A stretch of 64,000 nucleotides of DNA from DYFC01 sp041658585. GTDB taxonomy: Bacteria > Nitrospirota > Thermodesulfovibrionia > Thermodesulfovibrionales > SM23-35. The stretch covers positions 85,523 through 149,522 of the forward strand of contig JBAZZX010000001.1 of assembly GCA_041658585.1 (NCBI GenBank), in the 5' to 3' direction. This document shows, piece after piece, positions 45,237 through 52,525 of the stretch (positions are counted from its first letter, which is position 1; every line of letters begins with the position of its first letter). A program made the position numbers and the translations under genes. A model generated the notes under the pieces. That model made no database searches and was not told the origin of the DNA. It saw nothing but the letters and a program-made list of their open reading frames with translations.

Positions 45237-46742
45237 TTAGAATCTGTACTCTATTCCCGCAGTATAAATATTGCGGTCATAATCATAGATTGCAATATTG
45301 GAATCGGCCCTCGCATAAGAATACTGGAGGTTTAAGTAGAGTCCCCTGACCATCTCTTTCACAAGGTTTGCCGATACAGTATATGTCCTGTCTCTCCTCT
45401 TTTTTTCGAACACGGTATTGGTATTTTTAAAGTCCTGCAAAAAAACATCCCCGGAAAGGATAAGGTTCGTTTTCCATATAAGGGAGGGCAGCAGCAGACC
45501 AAGGCTAACCCGGTTGCCTGTGTTGTCCCAGTTTTTACCGTCCGTATTATCATAGGTAAATTCGTACAAAGCATTGAATAGACCGCGGCCTTGAGCAAAG
45601 GGATATATGTAACCCGCTGAAGCGCTGAAGACATTGCCGTCTCTGTCTTCATCACTGTCGATAGGGGCATTGAAAAGCTCCCTTTTTTCGTATCCAAGGG
45701 AGATCTTTCCTATATTTGAAGGATTGAAAGCAAATTGAAATGCCGGTTTTATGGACAAAACACTCATGTATTCCCTGCCGTGGACCCAGATATGAGAATA
45801 AGACACCGGGGAGGATACGAATCCTTTCTGAAAGTTTACACCCGGGTTCACTGATATTGTATGGGTTACAAGGTTGTGGGAATTGGTTGCAAAATATGTA
45901 TCGGTGTAAAGATTATACTGGCAATTGAGGAAGAACGGCCCCTTCAGTCTGGGGCTGAATACTACGCCAAGTGTTGCAATGATGCTGCTGTCCCGCTCTC
46001 CCGTTATATCGACGCCGATATCCGTCGTCGGCTTCAGAACGACATTATCGTCGTACTGATACGCTACGCCGAAGGAAAACCGCCAGGGCTTATACATGTC
46101 AAGGGTCCTCGCAAGGGATTTCTCATATTCCTTTGCAAAAGATGCGAGCTCCGAGGTCGGGTCTATCTCCTGAATGGCGCTAAAGCTTTTCCGGGCGTCT
46201 TCAAAGGACTGTTTCTTTATCTGCGCCATAGCAATTTGAAAGTCGGCCGACTGAGAAAGGGCTTTATCAAGCCCCTTTGCTTTATTGAAGGCGGCAACGG
46301 CTTCATCCGTCCTGTCTCTTTTTGCAAGGACCAGTCCTCTCATAAAGACGGCGTTTGCGGTCTTTATGCCTTCCTGTTCGGACTTGAGCGCCCACCCTTC
46401 GGCCTCATTTAACTGATCAAGGACAAACAGGACCTCCGCGAGTTCGAGATAGGCGTCTTTGACGGGAGGCGTTAGTTGTATGGAGTCCCTCAAGTGCTTT
46501 TCCGCAAGCCGGTATTCTCTCAACTGCTTATAGGAAATGCCGAGATAGAATGCGGCGACTGAAGAATCCGGCTGCTGTTTCCGGGCATTGACGAGGATAT
46601 CAACGGCCTCCTCATAATTTTCACTTTTGTACTGCTCAATGCCTTTTTCGAGCAAGGCCTCTGAAGCATGCAGCAAGTTCGGCCAGGTTGACAACATAAA
46701 GAAAAAAAGGGCCAATAAGATTACGATTTTTTTGTTTTTCAT
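45237..46742 (-). CDS. TPR protein with C-terminal outer-membrane beta-barrel
   Basis: 501 residues from MKNKKIVILL. A signal peptide (about 1-25) precedes TPR units (about 30-235, NYEEAVDILVNARKQQPDSS and RTDEAVAAFNKAKGL) and about 260 residues of alternating strands (FSFGVAYQYDDNV, FLNCQYNLYTDTYF) ending in the aromatic YTAGIEYRF typical of barrel C-termini. The TPR-plus-barrel layout resembles Slam-type surface export proteins, but so do unrelated porins; the export role is inferred from its neighbours (FecR-extension and B-repeat proteins). The frame is open 27 codons upstream; GGAGG lies too far (about 18 bases) from this ATG. Confidence 0.75.
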   Translation of the reverse strand: MKNKKIVILLALFFFMLSTWPNLLHASEALLEKGIEQYKSENYEEAVDILVNARKQQPDSSVAAFYLGISYKQLREYRLAEKHLRDSIQLTPPVKDAYLELAEVLFVLDQLNEAEGWALKSEQEGIKTANAVFMRGLVLAKRDRTDEAVAAFNKAKGLDKALSQSADFQIAMAQIKKQSFEDARKSFSAIQEIDPTSELASFAKEYEKSLARTLDMYKPWRFSFGVAYQYDDNVVLKPTTDIGVDITGERDSSIIATLGVVFSPRLKGPFFLNCQYNLYTDTYFATNSHNLVTHTISVNPGVNFQKGFVSSPVSYSHIWVHGREYMSVLSIKPAFQFAFNPSNIGKISLGYEKRELFNAPIDSDEDRDGNVFSASAGYIYPFAQGRGLFNALYEFTYDNTDGKNWDNTGNRVSLGLLLPSLIWKTNLILSGDVFLQDFKNTNTVFEKKRRDRTYTVSANLVKEMVRGLYLNLQYSYARADSNIAIYDYDRNIYTAGIEYRF

Positions 46743-46999
46743 ATCTATCGTCTGTTTAATGCCTCCTTGTCTGAAAAGATTCGGGGTTATGGTAATCAGG
46801 TATTGTATGCTTTTGAACGGCAAAAAGAGAAGGATTAATGTATTTCGTTGTTAAACTCAATGCGCGGTAACTGTAAACTAAAAGGTTTTCCCCCACTTCT
46901 GCTCCTTTTTATATTGATAAATTTTGCTTTAATTTTCTTTAGTTATAATATTCTCCTGTCCGTTGCGGGTAAACCGAACATAGTGTTATAGTGTGAACT

Positions 47000-47767
47000 A
47001 TGAGAAAAATAAGGCTTCTCCTTGAATATGACGGCGCAAACTACCACGGCTGGCAGACACAGCCAGAGAAGATAACCGTCCAGGGCGTGCTTGAAGACAG
47101 GATAAGGCAACTCACAGGCGAACCGGCAAAAGTCCTTGGCGCAGGCAGAACGGATGCAGGCGTGCATGCGCTCGCACAGGTAGCGGCTTTCAGAACGGAA
47201 TCGGCGCATGATATATCAACTTTTAAAAAGGCATTGAATGCCACACTTCCGGAGGATATAAGGATAATAGATATAACCGAAGTCCATGATTCCTTTAACC
47301 CGAGAGATGACGCCCTCGGAAAGAGCTATTTTTATATTATTGCAAAAGATAGAAAACCCCCGGTTTTTCTGCACAGATATTCATGGACGGTCCCGCAGCC
47401 TCTTGACATACCTTCCGTAATCCGGGCGTCACGGATACTTGTAGGAACACATGACTTCACCTCATTTATGGGCGCCGGCAGCGACATAAAAAATCCCGTC
47501 AGGGAAGTATTTTCGCTGGACATAGAAGAAATCATGGAGATCGATTTTATGACAACCCGGCTAAGCGGAAATTTTATCAGAGTCCGGATAGAGGCCAAAG
47601 GATTTCTCAGGCATATGGTCAGGAACATCGTCGGAACTCTGGTTGAGATCGGATGGGGAAGGATTTCACCTGACAAGTTGAAAGAGATACTCGAAGCAAA
47701 AGACAGAAAACTTGCAGGACAGACAGCCCCGGCAAGAGGTCTGTTTCTGGAGAGGATTGTATATTGA
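47000..47767 (+). CDS. truA: tRNA pseudouridine(38-40) synthase TruA
   Basis: 255 residues, normal for TruA, which modifies positions 38-40 of tRNA anticodon arms. The catalytic Asp lies in GAGRTDAGVHALAQ (about 47-60), with EYDGANYHGWQ at the N-terminus (about 8-18) and GNFIRVRIEAKGFLRHMVRN (about 190-210). A + strand single-gene unit, divergent from the barrel protein gene. Confidence 0.96.
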   Translation: MRKIRLLLEYDGANYHGWQTQPEKITVQGVLEDRIRQLTGEPAKVLGAGRTDAGVHALAQVAAFRTESAHDISTFKKALNATLPEDIRIIDITEVHDSFNPRDDALGKSYFYIIAKDRKPPVFLHRYSWTVPQPLDIPSVIRASRILVGTHDFTSFMGAGSDIKNPVREVFSLDIEEIMEIDFMTTRLSGNFIRVRIEAKGFLRHMVRNIVGTLVEIGWGRISPDKLKEILEAKDRKLAGQTAPARGLFLERIVY

Positions 47768-47780
47768 AATTATTCCTCTT

Positions 47781-48043
47781 TTAAATCTGCAGAGCGTCGT
47801 AGAGATTCTCAAATTCACCCATCAATTTTCCATTTCGGACTGCGAGGTGTTTTCTTAATGCATCTCGATAAGACTCAACCGATTTGCGAAGTTCCTTTTT
47901 CGTCAAGCCTTTTTTTATTTTGAGGTATTCATTAATCGCCTCAAGGACGGCAAGATAGGCTGTTCCAAATGTACTTAATGTTGCGCTCCGGTCTTCTTCC
48001 GAAAGACACCGCAGGTTATATCTGCAATATGTTCAAATCTAAT
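47781..48043 (-). pseudogene. DUF5618-like gene fragment
   Basis: An open minus-strand stretch without a good start reads FGTAYLAVLEAINEYLKIKK, then GLTKKELRKSVESYRDALRK and EFENLYDALQI before TAA. It matches the core of DUF5618/HEPN-like proteins as I remember them. The N-terminal part is replaced by sequence that includes the 25-base repeat shared with 33294-33318, and the C-terminal part is cut. Confidence 0.5.
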
Positions 48044-48195
48044 AGATAAGATTTGAGTTTACAGACACGTCAGATTAAGTATCAGTTCAAGACTTCATGG
48101 GAAGAAATAGTCCTGTGAGATTTACACGCCCATTTTGTACTTCCTGAAGGCAACATACAGGGAACCTAATCAGTTATTGAATCTTTCAAATGATA

Positions 48196-48328
48196 GAGGC
48201 TCTTGCAAAAGTCCTAAAACAGGCCAATTTGTCATTTCGAGTGAAAGGAGAAATCTTTTATAATCAATTGGATATAAGATTCCTCACCTTCGTTCGGAAT
48301 GACAATCTGTGACTTTTGCAAGAGCCTC
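48196..48328. repeat. 133-bp inverted-repeat element with 4-bp duplication
   Basis: Perfect 18-base ends GAGGCTCTTGCAAAAGTC (48196-48213) and GACTTTTGCAAGAGCCTC (48311-48328), flanked on both sides by GATA. Inside, GTCATTTCGAGTGAAAGGAG pairs imperfectly with TTCGTTCGGAATGAC, so the whole element is a long imperfect palindrome. Confidence 0.75.
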
Positions 48329-48570
48329 GATAATAAGTAATTTTTCAATTAAGCCACATCATTCTCAAAAATGAGTTTGGAAGTTGACAAATAGATGATT
48401 TCCAATCGGAAGATTTAAGCTTTTAACGCACTGGTGGCCTCCACAGTACAGGAAGATAGAGAGGGCTACCGGGAAACGGTAGCGAATCTATGTTTGTACC
48501 GGCAACCAACACAGTCGGCGAGATGTTCGGGGTGTTTGTCATCAGGTGCACATCCCGGATTGAGGAGTGC
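48329..48570. other. Gap upstream of moaE with a hairpin
   Basis: No supported gene. GCTACC-GGGAAAC-GGTAGC (48465-48483) is a perfect 6-bp hairpin. The surrounding frame from about 48430 also reads as a short protein-like stretch (LVASTVQEDREGYRETVANL). I cannot tell a structured RNA from a gene remnant here. Confidence 0.25.
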
Positions 48571-48695
48571 ATAAGTAAGACTACATCACACCCTCCCCCT
48601 TGCCCTCTCCCGTCAAGGGAGAGGGGACTTTAGAATCGCCCCTCCCTTAACGGGAGGGGATTAAGGGGAGGGTGTTTAAATGTGTCCTTACTTAT
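48571..48695. repeat. CCCTCC inverted-repeat element
   Basis: Ends ATAAGTAAG...CACACCCTCCCC and GGGGAGGGTGT...CTTACTTAT are inverted. The interior has two further palindromes, CTCTCCCGTCAAGGGAGAG and CCCCTCCCTTAACGGGAGGG. Confidence 0.6.
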
Positions 48696-48833
48696 AAACC
48701 CCTTAGTAAAAGTGTTTCTTCCGACATTTCCGTGGGTAGCGTAGCCGCACAATTTCCGTAGGAGACGATATTTTTGTCCGGGCTTCTGCTACAATAAAAT
48801 ACGTTAACTATTCAATAAAAAGGGGGTGGCGCC

Positions 48834-49187
48834 ATGATAGAAAAATGGGTGGCTGAAATAAAAAAGAATGCGGATTTCAACGAACTCGGGATGATCCTTG
48901 TCCATAACGGCATGGTCAGGGCTACCGCAAAAGACGGGAAAAGCGTAAAAAGCATGGACCTGACTTATGATAAGGATAAATTAAATTCCCTGGTCAATGA
49001 ATACAAAGGGAGAGAAGGCATCGTAGCAATAAAGGCCTGGATCAACGAAGGCTTATTGAATGTCGGCGATGATATCATGTATCTTTTGGTTGCCGGAAAG
49101 TTCAGGACCCTGGTACTCCCGGTATTCGAGGAACTTCTGTCCCGGATAAAAAAAGAGATTGTTTTAGAAAAAGAATTTTATAAATAA
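48834..49187 (+). CDS. moaE: MoaE-type molybdenum cofactor biosynthesis protein
   Basis: 117 residues, within the range for the large subunit of molybdopterin synthase, which makes the dithiolene of molybdopterin. The MoaE motifs LGMILVHNGMVRATAKDGKS (about 18-37) and GDDIMYLLVAGKFRTLVLPV (about 81-100) are clear. GGGGTGG lies 5 bases upstream. No moaA, moaC or moaD is in the window. The 58-residue gene that follows is separated by a repeat element. Confidence 0.82.
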   Translation: MIEKWVAEIKKNADFNELGMILVHNGMVRATAKDGKSVKSMDLTYDKDKLNSLVNEYKGREGIVAIKAWINEGLLNVGDDIMYLLVAGKFRTLVLPVFEELLSRIKKEIVLEKEFYK

Positions 49188-49196
49188 AGTAAGCAT

Positions 49197-49317
49197 TCGG
49201 TTATGGGTTTAATCCCCTCCTTTGCAAGGAGGGGTAGGGGTGGTTTTAATTATTTTTCAAAAACCCCTCCAACCTCCCCTTGCAAAGGGGAGGATTTCTC
49301 AACCCGTAACTGAAGGA
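49197..49317. repeat. CCCCTCC inverted-repeat element
   Basis: Ends TTCGGTTATGGGTT and AACCCGTAACTGAA are inverted, and the interior holds CCCCTCCTTTGCAAGGAGGGG and CCTCCCCTTGCAAAGGGGAGG. It belongs to the same CCCTCC-rich class as 48571-48695. Confidence 0.6.
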
Positions 49318-49343
49318 TTACTAAATAAAGCAAGGAGACACAC

Positions 49344-49520
49344 ATGGAAAATAAACGCGAAGCAAAAAAGGTGGACCCGGTAAGACTTCAGGCTCTAAGA
49401 GACTTGCCGGCGGAAGTGATAAAATCCCTCACGAAAGAAGAAATGAACTCTTTTCTGTTCAAAGACGAATGGCCGGATTCCCTGCAGGATAAGCTGAAAG
49501 ATTACCTCGTTGATGAGTAA
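49344..49520 (+). CDS. 58-residue charged hypothetical protein
   Basis: AAGGAG lies 6 bases before the ATG. The product is highly charged and helical (MENKREAKKVDPVRLQALRD, ending LKDYLVDE), with no Cys and no membrane segment. No family recognised. It lies between moaE and radA on the same strand, 49 bases before radA. Confidence 0.6.
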   Translation: MENKREAKKVDPVRLQALRDLPAEVIKSLTKEEMNSFLFKDEWPDSLQDKLKDYLVDE

Positions 49521-49560
49521 TCCGGGCTACAGGCGTTAAGGTAGTAAAGTTGAACCTACA

Positions 49561-50934
49561 TTGAAAGTCATGCCGAAAGTTAAGACCTTTTTTCAGTGTC
49601 AGGCCTGCGGACATATGAGCCCGAAGTGGATCGGGAAGTGTCCGGACTGCGGGGCCTGGAACAGCTTTGCCGAAGAAAAGAAAGAGCCCGTCAGCCGCCA
49701 TACGTCGCTCATTACCCATCTCGGCAAATCCGAACCGCAGCCTCTCAGTTCCGTAAAAAATGAATCCGGGCATAGGATTTCCACCGGAATAAGCGAGCTG
49801 GACAGGGTGCTTGGAGGCGGTGTTGTAGCAGGCTCGGTTATTCTAATCGGCGGTGATCCGGGTATCGGAAAATCCACACTTCTTATACAGGCGCTATCCG
49901 GAATTTCAAAAAAATACGGGAACGTCCTCTATGCTTCAGGGGAAGAATCTCCCGAACAGATTAAGATCCGCGCGGAAAGGTTGTCAATCAACTCCGATGA
50001 TATCATACTCCTTGCCGAGACTTCGCTTGAATCGATCGTACATGCTACGGCAAAACTCAAACCCAAGGTTATGGTCGTTGATTCCATCCAGACCGTTTAT
50101 GCGGAAGATATCATGTCCGCTCCCGGTTCCGTAAGCCAGGTGAGGGAGTGCGCCGCAAAGCTGATGCTCTTTGCAAAAAAATCGGACATCCCCGTTTTTA
50201 TCGTAGGGCATGTTACAAAAGAAGGGGCGATAGCGGGTCCGCGGGTGCTTGAGCATATCGTCGATACGGTGCTGTATTTTGAAGGAGACAGCGGTCACGC
50301 ATACCGTTTGCTGCGGACGGTAAAGAACCGTTTCGGTTCGACAAATGAGATAGGCATCTTTGAGATGTCCGATGCGGGACTGCTGGAGGTCGAAAACCCG
50401 TCCGAACTGTTCCTGCTTGAAAGGCCCATGAATGTTTCAGGCTCAATAGTTGTTGCCGCCGTTGAGGGTACGCGGACACTTATGGTCGAGATGCAGTCGC
50501 TCGTTTCGCAGACAAACTTCGGAATGCCGAGAAGGACAACCATCGGCGTTGATTATAACAGGGTCAATCTTCTGGTTGCAGTCCTTGAGAAAAAAGTCGG
50601 GATGCATCTGGGAGGCATGGATATCTTTGTGAATGTAGTCGGCGGCCTTAAAATTATCGAGCCTGCCGCGGACCTCGGCGTTATAACAGCCGTTGCATCC
50701 TCCCTGAAAGATATCCCCGTGGACCCGAGGCTTTTTGTATTCGGAGAGGTCGGACTCTCGGGCGAGATAAGGGCCGTAGCGCATGCGGAAAATCGCATTA
50801 AAGAAGCGTCAAAAATAGGCTTCCGGCAGGCCGTTATTCCTTTCGGGAACTATGAAAAAATAAAAGGCGATTTCGGATTAAAGATTACAGGGGTGAAAAA
50901 TGTCGAAGATTGTCTCGAAGCTGTTTTTAGTTAG
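49561..50934 (+). CDS. radA: DNA repair protein RadA
   Basis: RecA-like ATPase that helps process recombination intermediates; 457 residues, full length. The N-terminal Cys4 zinc finger (Cys 13, 16, 27, 30 in CQACGHMSPKWIGKCPDC), Walker A GGDPGIGKST (about 99-108), the RadA-specific KNRFG motif (about 258-262) and a C-terminal Lon-protease-like domain (about 295-450). The start is TTG at 49561 or ATG at 49570; neither has a strong ribosome site. The next gene starts 35 bases inside its end. Confidence 0.95.
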   Translation: MKVMPKVKTFFQCQACGHMSPKWIGKCPDCGAWNSFAEEKKEPVSRHTSLITHLGKSEPQPLSSVKNESGHRISTGISELDRVLGGGVVAGSVILIGGDPGIGKSTLLIQALSGISKKYGNVLYASGEESPEQIKIRAERLSINSDDIILLAETSLESIVHATAKLKPKVMVVDSIQTVYAEDIMSAPGSVSQVRECAAKLMLFAKKSDIPVFIVGHVTKEGAIAGPRVLEHIVDTVLYFEGDSGHAYRLLRTVKNRFGSTNEIGIFEMSDAGLLEVENPSELFLLERPMNVSGSIVVAAVEGTRTLMVEMQSLVSQTNFGMPRRTTIGVDYNRVNLLVAVLEKKVGMHLGGMDIFVNVVGGLKIIEPAADLGVITAVASSLKDIPVDPRLFVFGEVGLSGEIRAVAHAENRIKEASKIGFRQAVIPFGNYEKIKGDFGLKITGVKNVEDCLEAVFS

Positions 50935-51526
50935 TATCCTTATCATATTGTCTGCATGCGCGCCGAAGCGTGTCGAAGTGCCTTCCTATGAAGGGGTTGA
51001 CGTCGGGGACACCCTTTCCGCGCGCAAAAGTATTTTCGCTATTGACACTACATTTTCGATAACCTTTGAAAAGGAAGACACCGAGATCAAGGGGGACGGC
51101 GTGGTGAACATGTCGCGTTCCGGCGACATGAACATGCGGATTTATTCCTTCGGGTTTTTGGCTTTCGAACTTTCCTCTGTAAACGGGGTTGTAAAAAGCT
51201 CGCCGGCAGTTGACAAAAACAAGGCCCTGATACTCACCTACGGCCTGCGCGACTGCCTTTTCTGGTGGGATATAAAGGATTTTGAGAAAAAGGAACAAGA
51301 GGGGAATTTCATTCTCACAAACTCTCAGAGACGGATATGGATCGACGGGAAAACTATGCTTCCGGTCAGGCAGGTCATTTCATTGGAAGACGGCAAGGAG
51401 TTGAATATCTCTTACGAAAATCCCGACAAGATCGGCGGCTCGTGGTACCCTTCAAAAATCAGGATCGAACTTTCCAGATATGCGGTAACCCTGCGTATTA
51501 AAGATATGGCCTTCCTTAGCAACTGA
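50900..51526 (+). CDS. DUF4292-like lipoprotein
   Basis: 208-residue predicted lipoprotein: signal peptide with lipobox LSAC (Cys about residue 20), then a beta-rich domain (GDGVVNMSRSGDMNMRIYSF, FNISYENPDKIG-like C-terminal strands). This resembles DUF4292, related to LolA/LolB-type lipid carriers; the role is unproven. It starts inside radA, so the two are coupled. Its TGA (51524-51526) is the TGA of the E1 repeat end AACTGAGGATAGAG, so the last residues may come from the repeat. Confidence 0.75.
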   Translation: MSKIVSKLFLVSILIILSACAPKRVEVPSYEGVDVGDTLSARKSIFAIDTTFSITFEKEDTEIKGDGVVNMSRSGDMNMRIYSFGFLAFELSSVNGVVKSSPAVDKNKALILTYGLRDCLFWWDIKDFEKKEQEGNFILTNSQRRIWIDGKTMLPVRQVISLEDGKELNISYENPDKIGGSWYPSKIRIELSRYAVTLRIKDMAFLSN

Positions 51527-51677
51527 GGATAGAGTATTTTCGCTCATTCTCGGTCGTTCCTCCCTCCGAGGCTTTTGCCTCTCTATTTTTATATGTTGTA
51601 TTTGACTATCAGCAAAAAAAACCGCTCAAATACTCTATCCTCAGTTCAATCAGAAATATTTGTGAATAATCCGGGGT
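51519..51677. repeat. E1 repeat copy D (reverse orientation)
   Basis: Begins at AGCAACTGAGGATAGAGTAT, where the TGA stops the preceding lipoprotein gene, and ends TTTGTGAATAATCCGGGGTA. The left outer arm is missing or was absorbed into the gene. The interior has GAGGC-TTTT-GCCTC. Confidence 0.83.
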
Positions 51678-51700
51678 AGGTAACTTCTTTGATGGGGTGA

Positions 51701-52522
51701 CTATTGTTTCAGGGTCAATCCGAGATCGGACGAGACGCCCTTTATAATTGTCCCGTCTATTTTATTGTTCTTTTGAAGAAAGGCTTCGAGGAGCGCATTG
51801 TCACAGACGGTATTGATAAGCCTGGGCGTGCCGTTGGTATACTGATATAGCAATCTTATAGCCTCCTCCGAAAAAATCTCCTTGCTGCAGCCGGCAACAA
51901 CAAGGCGGTGTCTGATGTAGTCTTTTGTGTCCGTTTCCGAAAATTCACTGAGCCTGATCTTCAAGGCCACCCGTTGCTTGAGCGGCTCGTCAAGGGCAAG
52001 GACATTTTCGAGTTCGGACAGGCCGAAAAAGAGAAAATTGATCATCTTCCCTTCAGACGACTCCATATTCAAAAGCCCCCTGAATTCCTCCATTATCTCC
52101 TTTGAATTCAGCATCTGGACTTCATCAACCATTACAACGGCCTTTTTGCCCTCTTCATTTATCTGATACAGTCTCTTGTAAATCTGCGTAAGGAGCTCAA
52201 CCTTATCGTCCTTTACATCCTTGACGCCGAGCTGGATAGCAAATTTTTTAAAGAGCCATTCCGAACTTACGCTGGAGTGCACCACCACCAGGAGGGCCGC
52301 TTCATATTCGTTTTCATCGAGTTCTTCAAGGAATCTCCTTGCCAGAGTGGTTTTGCCCGCGCCTATAGGACCGACGACGACAGCCAGACCTTTTCTGGTA
52401 TCGACGGCATATTTCAGTTTAACAAGCGCATCCGAATGCAGAGGACTATTGTAGTAGAATTTATTATCCACAACATTAGAAAACGGATGCTCTTTCAGGC
52501 CAAAAAATTCTAAATAGTCCAT
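51701..52522 (-). CDS. ExeA/GspA-type AAA ATPase
   Basis: 273 residues beginning MDYLEFFGLKEHPFSN, the ExeA-family opening. Walker A GPIGAGKT at 51-58, Walker B VVMVDEVQML (about 128-137), an arginine-finger region PLKQRVALKI and a C-terminal winged part GTPRLINTVCDNALL. Family members power assembly of secretion or polysaccharide machinery. The TPR gene ends 4 bases before its start, so they form one unit. No peptidoglycan-binding GspB partner is nearby. Confidence 0.85.
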   Translation of the reverse strand: MDYLEFFGLKEHPFSNVVDNKFYYNSPLHSDALVKLKYAVDTRKGLAVVVGPIGAGKTTLARRFLEELDENEYEAALLVVVHSSVSSEWLFKKFAIQLGVKDVKDDKVELLTQIYKRLYQINEEGKKAVVMVDEVQMLNSKEIMEEFRGLLNMESSEGKMINFLFFGLSELENVLALDEPLKQRVALKIRLSEFSETDTKDYIRHRLVVAGCSKEIFSEEAIRLLYQYTNGTPRLINTVCDNALLEAFLQKNNKIDGTIIKGVSSDLGLTLKQ

Positions 52523-52525
52523 ATG

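Noticed and set aside
45237..46742. Firm assignment of the TPR-barrel protein as Slam
   Set aside because: TPR plus barrel is shared with unrelated porins; no DUF560-specific motif could be confirmed by eye.
48420..48550. Cobalamin or Moco riboswitch upstream of moaE
   Set aside because: GGGAAACGGTAGCGAATC superficially resembles cobalamin-riboswitch sequence, but no CCCGCCACTG or clear B12 box follows, and the Moco core is not recognisable.
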